Shown in pieces: positions 48,880 to 61,100 of a stretch of DNA of 64,000 nucleotides. Within the stretch, counting starts at the first letter, position 1. Each line of letters starts with the position of its first letter. The notes under the pieces are model-generated. The model searched no databases, was not told the DNA's origin, and was given only the letters and a program-made list of their open reading frames with translations. A program made the position numbers and the translations under genes. Source of the DNA: Chenopodium formosanum (lineage: Eukaryota; Streptophyta; Magnoliopsida; Caryophyllales; Amaranthaceae); assembly GCA_024500155.1 (NCBI GenBank), contig CM044879.1, forward strand, positions 21,982,572 through 22,046,571. Direction: 5' to 3'.

Positions 48880-50049
48880 TAGAGCTGTCAAAAACCGACC
48901 CGAACTGGTGAATCCGAACCGTTTCGAACTGTACCAAAAAGTAACCGAACCGCTAAAAACCTGTTATTTTAAAACCGTAAACCGATCCGACCCGATTTTT
49001 TAAAACCTGAAACTGAACCGATCCGAATGTTTGAGAACCATTAATGAATAGTACCCGTTATCAAGCCGAATTAATACGACCCGAAACCGAGAACAACCCG
49101 AACCGAGTACTTCCGAAACCGATAGCAACTCGACCCATTATAAACCGAAACTGTTTAAACCGGCAAAAACCCGATAAACCCAAATCGTTTACAACCTGTA
49201 ACTGGTTAGGATTAAACCGTTTATAACCCGTAATAAGTTATGATCGAACAATTTACAAGCAATAACCGATTATAATCGAACCGTTTATAATTCGTAAGTC
49301 CGTAACCCGTTATGACCGTGGAGTTTTTTTTTCCTTTGTTTTTGGGTATATTTTATCAAAAATAAAACAAAAGGGTTTAATTTGAATTACAAAGTATTTA
49401 TATTGAAAAGGTTTGGAATTTTGATGTCATTTAAACTCTTATGTTGAAATATCATCGTCCTCTAACGAGTAATGGCTTATGGGACACTATATTGTATTAA
49501 AAAAAATTAAAAATCTAAATCAAAAGCTTACTCTATATTTGTTATTATTATCTGATCCTTAAAATCATTATACAAAAAAGGGACATAAAGTTAAATAACT
49601 AATTAATACTCCGTATAATCTACTAGAAATAACTAATTAAAGAATATTGAGGATATACTAGATGATATACGTTAACGAAACCCGTTCAAAACTGGCAAAA
49701 CCAGTTGTCAAACCGACAGAGTTCAACTTGAACCGATTACAACCCGAACCGATTACAACCCGACCGGATTAGGACCCGATATGTGTTGACTCAAAACCCT
49801 CTTTAAACTGACAAACCCCGTTTTTAAACGACCAAATTTAACCTGAACCGATTATGACCCAATCCGATTATAACCCGGACCGATTAGAATTCGACCCGAA
49901 AAAAAACTGTAATAAAAATAAAGCAAACCAAACCGACCCAAAATTATATAAAACCGACCCGAACTGAACCGTTAATAATTCCAACCCGTTAAAAACCGAC
50001 CCATTACAAACCGAAAATTGATAAACCGAAAACCCGATTGACACCCCTA
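48880..50049. mobile_element. hAT-like non-autonomous element, copy 1 (1170 bp)
   Basis: Ends TAGAGCTGTCAA and, reversed, TAGGGGTGTCAA. The flanking 8-bp sequences are TTTGTAAA and TATGTAAA (50050-50057), seven of eight matching. An 8-bp TSD and TAGGGGTGTC-type ends fit hAT. The interior is packed with degenerate ACCGA/CCCGAACCG motifs at both ends around an AT-rich core (about 49310-49680). No transposase. It shares the whole layout with copy 2. Confidence 0.8.
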
Positions 50050-50075
50050 TATGTAAAATATAGTTTAGTCACATC

Positions 50076-51476
50076 TAGAGGTGTCAAAAACCGACCCGAA
50101 CTGGTGAATCCGAACCGTTCCGAACTGTACCGAAAAGGAACCGAACCGCTAAAAACTTGTTATTTTAAAACCGTAAACCGATCCGACTCGATTTTTTAAA
50201 ACCTGAAACTGAACCGATCCGAATGTTTGAGAACCGTTAATGAATTGTACCCATTATCAAGCCAAACTAATACAACCCGAATCGAGTACTTCCGAACCCG
50301 ATAGCAACGCGACCTATTGTAAACCAAAACCGTTTAAACCCAGCAAAAACCCGATAAACCCAAATCGTTTACAACCTGCAACTGGTTAGGATTGAACCGT
50401 TTATAACCCGTAATAAGTTTTGACCGAACCGTTTACAAGCCGTAACCGATTATAATCGAATCGTTTATAATTCGTAAGTCCGTAACCCGTTATGACTGTG
50501 GAGTTTTTTTTTTTTCTTTTTTTTGGGTATATTTTATCAATAGTAAAACAAAAGGGTTTAATTTGAATTACAAAGTATTTATATTGAAAAGGTTTGGAAT
50601 TTTGATGTCATTGAAACTCTTATGTTAAAATATTATCGTCCTTTAACGAGTAACGGCTTATGGAACACTATATGTATTAAAAAAATTAAAAATCTAAATC
50701 ACAAGCTTACTCTAGATTTGTTATTATTATTTGATCCTTAAAATCATTATACAAAAAAGGGACATAAAGTTAAATAACTAATTAATACTCCGTATAATCT
50801 ACTAGAAATAACTAATTAAAGAATATTGAGGATATATACTAGATGATACTCCCTCCGTTTTTAAATACTTGCTCTACTTTCCTTTTCTGGTCGTTATTTG
50901 GAAAGCTTTTATAATATTTAATTCCTTTCTCTCACCTAGTGGACCTAACATAAACTCTCTCTCCTCTAATTCTCTCTACTACTTTTGTTCTTTACATTTT
51001 TTTATTCTTCCACCAACCTCACTACCTCTATATTTTTATTACTTTCTCCAATTTCTCCTAAAACTCCGCGCATGGAGATTTGGATCAAGTATTTAAAAAC
51101 GGAGGGAGTATACGTTAACGAAACCCGTTCAAAACTGGCAAAACCCTCAAACCGACTTAGTTCAACTTGAACCGATTACAACCCGAACTAATTACAACCC
51201 GACCCGATTAGGAACCGATATGTGTTGACTCAAAACCCGCTTTAAACTGACAAACCCCGTTTTTAAACCGAACCGATTATGACCTGAACCAATTATAACC
51301 CGGACCGATTAGAATCCGACTAAAAAAAAAAAGAAACTGTTATAAAAATAAACCAAACCGACCCAAAATTATATAAAACCGACCCGAACTGACCCGTTAA
51401 TAATTTCAACCCGTTAAAAACCGAAAACCGATAAATCGAACCCAAAACTGATCCGAAAACCCGATTGACACCCCTA
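50076..51476. mobile_element. hAT-like non-autonomous element, copy 2 (1401 bp, with MITE)
   Basis: Ends TAGAGGTGTCAA and reversed TAGGGGTGTCAA. Perfect 8-bp TSD GTCACATC at 50068-50075 and 51477-51484. Without the Stowaway inside it is about 1.14 kb, collinear with copy 1. Same ACCGA-rich arms and AT-rich core. Confidence 0.88.
50849..51108. mobile_element. Stowaway MITE (260 bp) nested in hAT-like copy 2
   Basis: Perfect 23-bp terminal inverted repeat CTCCCTCCGTTTTTAAATACTTG, TA duplication at 50847-50848 and 51109-51110. Ends and TSD are diagnostic of Tc1/mariner-derived Stowaway elements. The equivalent site in copy 1 (near 49654) is empty. Confidence 0.95.
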
Positions 51477-51484
51477 GTCACATC

Positions 51485-52205
51485 TATTAACTGTTATTAA
51501 AACAAAAGGTTGATGATGTCATCAATTTCTTAAAATGCTTATTACTGTATATACTCCACACTACTTTTGGATATTCATAATACAACAATATTAAATCGAC
51601 ATAGATATTAGTAGTTAATTATACACTTCTTTTTTGAAGAAATTAATATACATTTTTTTAAAATAGTAAATACACATTTATTTAGCTTCCACTCTAAACG
51701 TATAAGCTTAATGAATTATACAACATTAATATATTGAATCTAACCATCATTTTAATATATTTTTAATAGCATAGTAAATATTACATTATGATGCAACAAT
51801 AAATAATAACCGATTTTGTAGATGTTTTTTTTTTTAATATTTATATAACTAATTTTTTAAAATAAATAATGAGCCAAATCATATTAGAAAGTTATCAACA
51901 ACAAAAGATAAAAAAAATATATATATAGAAAAAATTACTAATCAACCACCGTGCAACGCGCGGTTACTTATGTAGTGATACTAATAAACACAGCATTCTA
52001 CAAAGACTACTGTGATGTTTTGCGATAAATTTCATACTAATTAACTGGATTTTATTAAGTACTTACCTCGGTGAGGATTGATATCTAACCCCGATGACAT
52101 TTGATTATCTTATTTCTTCACTTTATCAAGCAGTAGCAATTAATAATGTCTCCAAAGATTGATCTTGTAAATTTTGCGATTGGTTAGAGAATGGTGCTGA
52201 TAACG
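51485..52205. other. AT-rich interval; possible minus-strand Helitron end and Copia leader
   Basis: At 51938-51966 the minus strand reads a 6-bp GC hairpin (CCGCGCG TT GCACGG), then about 11 bases ending TTAG and T, close to a Helitron CTRR end. Bases 52185-52205 on the minus strand begin CGTTATCAGCACCATTCTC, a Copia-type primer-site leader directly inside the LTR at 52206. No coding region recognised. Confidence 0.45.
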
Positions 52206-52411
52206 TGTTATAAAATAAGGTGAAAATATGAGAGATTGAGAGAAAATCAATCTGTATGTTCTACTTGTATTTTATATAACGGAGGTATAGATATATATAG
52301 ATACAATACAATTGATAGGGTTTGCTTGGATAATAATAAACCCTAAAATCTAGAAAGTTTTGGTATGATACAAGGGTATAATGGGCATCAACAAATATAT
52401 ATTTCATAACA
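52206..52411 (-). repeat. Copia 5' LTR (minus strand)
   Basis: 206 bp, TGTTAT...ATAACA, same length and sequence family as 4118-4323. The adjoining left sequence, read on the minus strand, is a TTATCAGCACC primer-site-like block, making this the 5' LTR of a right-to-left element. Right flank 52412-52416 is ATTTT. Confidence 0.8.
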
Positions 52412-52677
52412 ATTTTGATTTTTTGTAGATTTTTTTTATTTTTCTACCAATTCCACTTCTATCATAAAATAATACTTTACATTATTCCTCCTTAAACTTC
52501 GTATATGGAGAAATGGAGCAAGTAATAAAATACGAAGAAATAGAACAAGTAATAACAAGATTCGTTTGGGGCTGGTCCTTTTGAATTTGTTGAGCTATTA
52601 TTATTTTTCCTTCCCTTTTTTTTTTTACTTGAAACCAAAAAATGCAACCAATACTCAACTCTATTTATGTTTTGTTC

Positions 52678-52816
52678 AAAGGATCTAGGAGATGAAGGGA
52701 TGATTGATCCCTCCATCTCCCCCTAAGTGATGGGGGTTCGATTCCGCATCCCCTTATTTATGTGATAAGATGAGGCCCTCTCCCGTATCTTATCGTTTAA
52801 AATAAAAAAATATATT
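52678..52816 (+). mobile_element. tRNA-derived SINE (about 139 bp), 10-bp TSD
   Basis: Flanked by TGTTTTGTTC at 52668-52677 and 52817-52826. Contains a perfect pol III B box GGTTCGATTCC at 52735-52745 inside a G/C stem (GGGG...CCCC) and ends in an A/T-rich tail (AAAATAAAAAAATATAT). The A box is not clear, so the 5' end may be truncated. Not a functional tRNA: no cloverleaf outside the T arm. Confidence 0.7.
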
Positions 52817-52826
52817 TGTTTTGTTC

Positions 52827-53181
52827 GATTCTCTAAAAAGCACTTGTTGAGTGAAATTAAATGACATTTAACAATGTTGTTAAGTCTGACAACCTTCTTT
52901 AATTAACAAGTCTTTGTTTAACCTCGAAAACCACAAAAATTGTATAAAGTCCCTAAACCATAATCTAACTTGAAATCAAACCTCAAACTTCTGCAAATCC
53001 CTTTCTACAGACTCAAACCATAATCCTTCAACCTAAATATGCATCCAAACTCAGGGAACATTTCGTGAAAACCACTCAACTTAAGCCACAAGCTAACCTA
53101 GGGGCTAAATGGGAGCTGATAGGTGTTGCATTTGGCAGACATCTTGTGCACCCAATGCATGCGCCAAGCACATAACCTAGT
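52827..53181. other. Unassigned AT-rich interval
   Basis: No gene, clear repeat or element end seen. Confidence 0.35.
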
Positions 53182-53396
53182 TGTAGGCGTCTTTCGAAGT
53201 GCGCCTACATTAAGCATGTTGTGAATATGCTTGGCACTCTTAGGAAGTGAGAATTGACATTACGACTAGGGACAAGGAAAGTAGGGAGCCGCCAACAAGT
53301 TTTTAAGGAACTTGTAAATCGTTCACGGATCATAAACGACAACCACGATTAAAGGACAACGAAAGGCAACAACGATTGACCCATGATGGTTACACT
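53182..53396. repeat. Fragment of the Tat/Ogre-like LTR
   Basis: Matches the first about 215 bp of the LTRs at 23236 and 31531 (TGTAGGCGTC, GTGCGCCTAC, AATATGCTTGGCACTC, GTAGGGAGCCGCCAACAAGT) with scattered differences. Homology breaks after GGTTACAC. Either a truncated LTR or the start of a diverged relative. Confidence 0.75.
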
Positions 53397-56300
53397 GAAG
53401 GAGTCATGTCTTCGTCGTGTGCAATTACTAAATATATAAATGGATCAAATTATGGAGATAATTAAGTTCGTACTTTCAGGTCGTCGTTAATCATAGCTAA
53501 ATTAACTAACGATCTTTGGACTAGTAAAATAGGCCAAAGCCTAATTGGACGGATCCTATAAAGTCACACAAAGACGCTAGATAGAGCATTAGAGGACGAG
53601 GCCCATCATGGGCCTCATAACTCTAGGTGGCCGGCCATATGGAGGATTAGAAGGGGTTTTGGGCTTTGTGCCCTAGTCTAATTATAATGGGTTTGCATAC
53701 AAGAAGTTTACTAATCTTTTGATCAAACCCGAATTAGCAAACATAAAACCCAACCCTCTCAAAGTCCTCGCTTCACAGCTCTCTCCTCCTCCTCGACGCA
53801 CGGTGGTGTCTCGTGGTGGTGGTGGTTCGTGCGGTGGTCGGTTGTCTGTAAAGGAGGTGATCACGGTTTCCACAATCACTTGACCAATCTAGTATTGGTG
53901 GACTGCTCGTTCGAATCTCGTGGACTAAGTAGAGGAGCAACACTTGGGGCTCTATTCTTTTCCTGGTTTGCCTGTCGAATAGCTACGTGGAATTCACGCA
54001 TCAAAGGTATGATTATGTGTCTTGTGTGTTATGCATTCGATTCTTGGGATTAGGTGCTATATTTAATATGATTCATGTTATTTCCGCTGCGTAGTATCTA
54101 ATAAACTCCTATAATGGTATTAGTTAGCCTTTTGCATGAACGCGCTAGATTATAATAATACGATTATTGATTTTGATGGCCATGTTAATTTTATAATCAA
54201 TTAAGAGGGAGAAATTGATTTAATTTAATTATGGTTCAATTATTATATTTAATGTGATTAAACTTTTGGAATCAATTAAATGAGGTTTATTTATGCTTAA
54301 ATAGCCATGAAGAGGACCGATTTTATCCCTAATTCATTCGAAAATTTCGAACCCTAGAACCCGAAATTCGAATTATTCAAAAACTCCAAGCCCTAAAATA
54401 TGATTTTTGTGCTTGATTTTGATTTAATTCGATTTGTTTTATGTTTCATAATTTTAATCGGATTGATTTATGCATAAAAATGTTTTGTGTATGATCATCG
54501 ATTAAGTTTTAAGAGTTAGAAATAAATTGGGATTAATTTTGTGATAACCCTAATTTTAAAGTTGAATGTGGTTTAATATTAATCTTATGGACTGATTTAA
54601 TTTAATTTTGATGAATGTTATTATAATTAAATTAAAACGCAAAAAAAGAAAGTTTTAAGGTCGGCAACCGCGGCTGGGTGGCGCAGCCATAGCGGCTGCC
54701 GACCAAGTGGTCAGTCTAGAGGGAGGTTGGCGGTCCAATGTGGCTGAGGTAGCAGCTGTGCAAGCGTTGCACGCTGCTGCCGTGGCTGCCACTGCTACGG
54801 GGTACTGCTGCCTTACGGAAGTGGGTGCTACGAAGCAGCCAACCATGGTGGCCAGCAATCGTGCAGTACGTTTTCAAAAAAAAAAAATTGGTTTTTTAAA
54901 AATATTTCAAGATAATTACGAATTATTTTTGATAAAATCAGTTTTATTTTTTTATAGAATCTTTGTTTTAGGATAAAATCAAATATTCAAAAGTTGTTAT
55001 ATTTGATATTATCCATATTTAAAGTTGTTAAATTGGTAATTATCCTAATTAAAGTGGGTAATTTTTGATAAGATTGATTAGGATATTCTAAGCATATTCC
55101 AAAAGGATAATAAATGATTTAAATAATGTGATTATCCCATAATTAGATTAGGATGTAATTGATTTTAAAATTATTTGATTGGCTAGTAATTAGGATAGAA
55201 TCTCCTAAGTTTGTTAGGATAATCATGGAAGATTAAATGTGATTTATCTTTCTAGATTAAAATATGGTTTTATTCTATCTTATGACTAAATTAAATATAT
55301 GATATTTTATAAATGGTCACGAATAATATATGATATTATCTAATTATGATTAAAATATAAGATATTTTAGGAAATGCGTTGACTTTATTACGAACATTCG
55401 ATGTTGTAGTTTAGACAAGCATGTTGAGTGATTTGTTATATGGCACTTTTATAATAAATGATATTATGTTGCTATATAAAGACTAGTATGGCCCATAGAT
55501 TCTAAAATACAATCAACGCATCGTGATGTATTTTTTTACTCTAAATACGGTATGCGTACCGTTAAGTATTTTTGTAACTTTTTTTAAAAATTAAATAGAA
55601 TAGTTAATTAATTGGTGTTAGCCCAAAGAAGCCCATGAAGTGAAGGCCTAAAGGAGCAAGGTGGATGGAGATCCATGATGATTCAAGTGGGAGCATTTTC
55701 ATTTCTAGTTTTTCTTAGGACTAAGGGGTCATACTATGTCATGCTTTATTTTATTGCATTAGTATAATATGCAAGTTAGATTTTATTTATGTTGATTGAT
55801 GATGCGCTAAAGTTCACTAAATAATCACAACATAATGAATCTAGGTCCCGGTAATATTGAGATTGCTTTTCCAATTAAAAACCCAATGAAACCTTCGATT
55901 TTTATGATGGGTCATGCTAAAGCTGGGTGTCATATTATATCTTTGGGAATTTTGGGTAAATCAAATTTTATAATTTTAATTGGTTATGCTCAACAAGGTT
56001 ACCTAAAGAGTTTAGAAACTTGAAGCAAAGTGAAATAATTAAACATGTGATGATTAATTATTCAGCTAAGAGTTACAAGAGCTGTAATTAGTAAAGAGTT
56101 TACTCACCTTGAAAATCTAATGGTTGATGGTAAGGCCAAATTCTGGTCAATTATTGCACAAATAAAGGATCTTGGAATCACTTAAAATTCAATTGGGATC
56201 ATTTAATTATTGAATTAAGTGTTTTAAAGTTACCTAATAAATGCGTTTATGGTACTTTAAATTTTAAATTAAACATAATTATTAAAATTTGCCTTATTTT

Positions 56301-56935
56301 GACATAGATGGGTAGCCGTAACAATGATGACAGTAATTCTTTACCTCCAATAATGAAAACAAGGCTTAACTTTCTCAACTTCAACGATTGGGAAAGCAAA
56401 CTTAGAAGTGTTCTAAGGAACGAAAATCTCAAATTTCGTTTAGACTCACCAATCGAGGGCTGATATAGTCCAGGCATGACTCTTGAGAATCATTTGAGAA
56501 ATGTTTCAGATTCTGAGAGAGTTGCGCATGTGATGTTGTCTTCTATTCCAGAGGATTGGGCTAAAAGATTCATGGACTAATCTCTTATTCAAGTGCTTAC
56601 GTGATGTTTGCTATGGAATTCTAAATTCCCATGTTGATGGAGAAATGGATGGAAACGTCAAGGAAATCATTAATAAGGTTCCCAAGAATGACGACTCATG
56701 TACTGGAAGTATTAAGTTTGAAACCTACAAGCTCAATGGCGAGATAATTTCAAGAAAACTCTTGCCAAGCCAATCAGTGCAGATTCATGTGGATATAATG
56801 GTTCATCTATTTGACCGCATGAGTATGAAAGGAATGGTGTCCTTCGAACAAGTGTATTATTCTGATAGCGGGTTAAGAATTATTAGAAAGCTAATATATT
56901 CACCAAGGTCAAGTGATCGGAATGCCTGAGTGGAG
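53397..56935 (+). mobile_element. Decayed Copia-like element 1
   Basis: A primer-site-like TGGTATTAGTTAGCC lies at 54114-54128. A leader with a GC-rich patch (54655-54860) follows, and a gag remnant starts at 56308. Sequence around 55520-55990 (AAATACGGTATGCGTACCGTT, CTAGGTCCCGGTAATATTGAG, GTCATGCTAAAGCTGGGTGTCAT) matches element 2 at 59750-60215, showing the two are related. Left boundary and LTR are not resolved. Confidence 0.55.
56308..56926 (+). pseudogene. Copia gag remnant
   Basis: ATG at 56308 opens MGSRNNDDSNSLPPIMKTRL, then LNFNDWESKLRSVLRNENLK, the typical N-terminal Copia gag (short variable start, F.G.N..DW...LR..L). A TGA at 56461 stops it. Further gag-like text continues in other frames: NHLRNVSDSERVAHVMLSSI, and near 56770-56850 SQSVQIHVDIMVHLFDRM, equivalent to the gag segment V..HV..M......L. 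Nothing of protease or integrase follows before 56.95 kb. Non-functional. Confidence 0.65.
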
Positions 56936-56988
56936 GCCGCTTCCAATCAGTAATATTAATATAATTAACATTACAGCTTAATCTTAAC

Positions 56989-58148
56989 TGAACCCTTCGG
57001 GTCACACCCAAGCAAAATATACGAACCGACTCGACGAATTAATTCGGAAGAAATTAATTCGTCGCTCGAGTGTTAAATATTTAGACGTCGGTACTTCGAG
57101 CTTGGAGCGTCGAAACCGACCGTCGGAAGTCGATATAAAATAATAAAAGACGAGACGTGCAAAAATAATAATAAATCGACCATATTCCCAAAATACCCCT
57201 AGCATCGGAGTGCCCCGAGCATCCGAATGCTAGGGGCAAAAATGTCCTAGCAAAGGTGGCTAGCAAGCACCAAGTCGAGCCTAGCATGGCTGGCTGGTGC
57301 GTGCTAGCGCACCATACTAGCAGCCACGGCCAACAGCAGCTAGCAGCCGCATCACATGGTGCGTGCAGCAGCTAGCTGCCGCGGCTATGCTCGCTAGCAC
57401 AGCAGTAGCAAGCCCGCACCAAGTGCGTGGCTTGCGCGCACAGTAGTAGCCCGCAGCTTGGTACGGGCTGGGCTCGGGCTGGGCTCGTGGCTAGGCTGGG
57501 CTCGTGGCTAGGCTCGGGCCATAGGGTCGTTGATTAGGGGAAGCATGGGAATATGGGAGCAAGTGGGTGAGGACATGTGGCACAAGGAGAGTATTGAGTG
57601 GGGAGCAAGTATGGTCCCCTACTCTCCATGTAGTCCTCACCAACCCATCTCACATGGTAATGCCACTTGTAGATTAATTATTAGTTTGCAATTTTAATTT
57701 AATTTAGCTTTCAATTAATTTGTGGAATTTCATGATCCCACGTTGATGGGATAGAAATTCCCATTCATACTTTCCTCTATAAATACCAAGCTTGGGATTT
57801 GGAGTAAAGTGCTTGAGTGGGAGTTAGAAAGAGCATTCTATATTTTTGGGAAAACTCTTAAACTCTAATAACACTCGGGTTTTGGTCGGACCTTGCTAAC
57901 CCAAAGGTAGTGGACCTTAAAGTTGTGTTTGTCCTTTGTGGGTGGATACCGTCGGAGGCACGGCGCTTGCGGTGCTTGAGGCTTTCAAGTAAGAGCCCGT
58001 TTTTGTAAGGGCGAGGCTCGCTTCGAGGGTAAGATTCGTTCTTCCTTTCTTGTGATTATTTATTTATGCTTTATGGTTTTATTAATTGCGAGTGGTTCTT
58101 TGGGTCGGGGTTGTTTCCGCGGTGAGTCGGACTCACCAATCCCCAACA
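56989..58148 (+). repeat. Copia-like 5' LTR, element 2 (start uncertain)
   Basis: The right end is supported: CCCCAACA at 58141-58148, immediately followed by GGTATCGGAGCC, a tRNA-Met-i primer-binding site. A TATA box (CTATAAATACC) lies at about 57778-57788, 370 bp from the end. The left end is placed provisionally at TGAACCCTTCGGGTCAC. A GC-rich block of GCTAGC-like repeats occupies about 57190-57530. No TSD was identified. Confidence 0.55.
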
Positions 58149-61100
58149 GCGGTATCGGAGCCCCGCTCGTTTATTTTTATAATCATGTTTTTCAAGGTTT
58201 ATTTTGGCTTATTTTTCTGGTTTAAGTTACTAATTAGATTAGTAGCTCGGTTTTATTTATTTTAATCCCGTTTTTAATGTTGAGTTTGGCCCAGAATCCA
58301 GATTTTTGCCCAAGACTAGTGAATTTTGGGTGGAAAACGTGTTTTGGAAAGGTTTTTATCCCTGGGGACTGTAATTTTAGCCAAATTCTGACCAGAAATG
58401 CCTTTTTCGAGGGATTTTTCGTTTTTGACGAAAATTTTTAAGTCTTTTCTAACCTTGAAATTAATGGCATAACTTGTTGATTATGTGGTTGATTATTTGC
58501 ATTATTTTCTGCAATTTTAAGTCCCCTTAAAGCACACTTACTTGGTAGTATTTGATGCTTAAAGGTTGATTTATTTTCACATAATTGCAAACTATTTGCT
58601 TTTTAGTGTGAAAATTTTAAATTTGAGGCTTCCTAAGTGTTAAAGATTCAATTTTTATTTGTGATAAGTGATTGAAACTTTAAAAACAACTAAATTCCAT
58701 GTTATTTTGTGTTAAACTTTGTTGTTTTAATCATTTTGAGTTGATTGGAAACATAAAGTTTCAATTTTTGTGATAGAAATTTGGTTATCTTCATGTTCGA
58801 AAATATAATTTTCAAGGATTCACAAAATTTAGATGTTGGAATTTTCATTTGAACATTAAAGTTCATATTTTTCCAATTTCCCCTTACTTTGTCAAATTCT
58901 CAAGTTTAATTTAAATTGATTAAATTGAAAGTGAGAAATTGCCTCAATTTAATTTTGCACCAAGCTAAACCAATTTAATTAAGAATGGTTCTTGGAATTA
59001 TTTTGGTTATTTGCACTTTGAAAATTTTATTAAGTTAGACTTGTTTAAAATTTGATTTTGCTCACTAAATTAGTTCAAAAATTAATTTAGAATTAATTAT
59101 TTTTGTCTCGCGAAAAGGGATCAAATCCCGAGGCCGTGGCACGCAAAACGAAGCAAAGAACCACCTTGGCGAGCCTGTGGCTGCCAAGGTGGCTGCCCCG
59201 CCTTGCATGCGGCCACACGCGCGGCAGAAGCACACGCGCGGCAGCAGCTTGCGGCCGCGTGCCGTGGGTCGTGTGTGCGTTTTTTTGGTGTGTGCGTATG
59301 CTTGGTGCGGTGAGGTGACTAGCCGTAATAGGCTTAATGTTACTTATTTTGCCGTTTTATTTATTTTAAATAATTTTGTTTATTTTAATTAAAATTTTGG
59401 GAGGCTAGGCCTCGGTTTTGAGCGGCATTGGCAAAATTTCATTTTGACAAGTTTGGGTGCTACCGACTTAATTAATTAGATTAATTAAGGGAAATGCGGA
59501 ATTTAGTGGGAGCTTCAATTATTAATGACGTCAATTACATAATCGGTTTAACAACTTTGCCTTGTTTTAATTAGGCGTGTTAATCGAATTAACCACCTAG
59601 ATTAGTTACTAGTGCGCGCGTTGTTTAATTGTATTTTACTTGTTTTGTTTTTGTAAATTGCATGGGCCATTCACAAATAGTGAATGGATGAATGGAATGT
59701 ATATTCTCTCTCACAGGTTTTATGAAATGGCAACTAGTGGAACCCGATTAGGATAGAAAATACGGACTACGTGCCGTTATGTATTTTTGTAAATCTAAAT
59801 ACGGTCTACGCACCGTTAAATATTTTTGTGCTTTTATATTTAGATTATTCCTAGTCGGAGATACTAGTATTTGCATAGTTTGGTTAAGTCTTGAAGACGA
59901 CGTATCTTGGAAGACAAAGTCTTGAATTGCAAATGAAGACCTTTTGAAGATTTGAAGAATTCAAGGGGTCATGCTAGTTGCCAATATGCATCTATAATTT
60001 TGCTTTATATTTTATGCTTATATATACGTGAATTATTCGTTAGATGCATGTTTAGGTTTTCTTGATGTTGCGATGATTAGTTAAGTTCACTTAAATCAAC
60101 CAACATAGAAATCCTAGGTCCCTAATAATATTGAGTCAAACTTGCCTTTCCAAAATAACACTTACTAACCGGACGATGGTGATGGTAGGCTACGCCAAAC
60201 CGAGGTGCCATCACTTCTCCAAGGCGTGTAAGGCACACCGGGTGTGCACGTTGGTTTTGGTTTAACTCATCGGTATGAGTGAGGAGTCCTCACATACCGT
60301 GGCAAAAGAGATACATCGTCAAAGATGCATTAGATGCGACGATTGTCTAACCAAGAGTGGGTTAGAGCCATTAGCAAGGCAATGCTTACCCTAGAAGATT
60401 GAGTGTTTAAGACAAGCTAAAGCATGCTTAACCACTCTTTGTTTCTTCGGATCTTGGAATCGCCTTATTTTCGCCAAATAGGGACATTTTTTATACGTAA
60501 ATAAGACGTTTAATAAGGTTGAAGTTTGCATGAATGCTATTAAATTTCATACTTATTATGTTCTTGATAAATGGTTATACTTTGCACTTATATTTATAGT
60601 ATTCTAAATCAAATAAACATTGTTTCCATGATTGGTAAAGGAAATCCTTGAGAATAGTTCTCAAAGAAAGGAAAAGCATTTCTAAAATACAATTCTCATA
60701 AATGACTTTTATAACTAAGTCCGGAAGGACGATTGGACATCATGTATTCAAAATACTAGGTAGTTTTGATAAAACATGAGGTATTGAGTTGCAAACTCAA
60801 GATTGTCAATGTTTGACAACCAACGTATCTTTTCGCATCACAATTGAGTAGGACTCATTGATGTAATAATTCGAGTAAGAATTAATGGAAAAGATGGAAC
60901 TTTGTTTAACAACGCACTAGGTGCTTGATTATGCCTAACAAAGTATAAGAGTCAAGGTACTTAAATAAATTATTCTTAAAGTAAGATTATGAGATTTTGT
61001 ATGATAAGAAATATAGGAAAGAAGGAACGAAGAAAAGGAATTAGATTTCATTTCAACTCATGAGTTCATGTTATTGTAGTTTACTTAGCAATTTGTTATC

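Noticed and set aside
48880..51476. Simple tandem duplication of a 1.2-kb block
   Set aside because: Each copy has its own ends and its own 8-bp target duplication, so two insertions explain it better.
52731..52755. tRNA gene from a perfect B box
   Set aside because: No acceptor, D or anticodon arm; TSDs and an A/T-rich tail show it is a SINE.
54655..54976. Open frames on both strands rich in alanine
   Set aside because: Same GC-patch effect in the related Copia-like element; no domain or start context.
59103..59392. Overlapping open frames of about 71 codons (+)
   Set aside because: Alanine/arginine-rich translations of a GC-rich patch in a Copia leader; two frames open equally.
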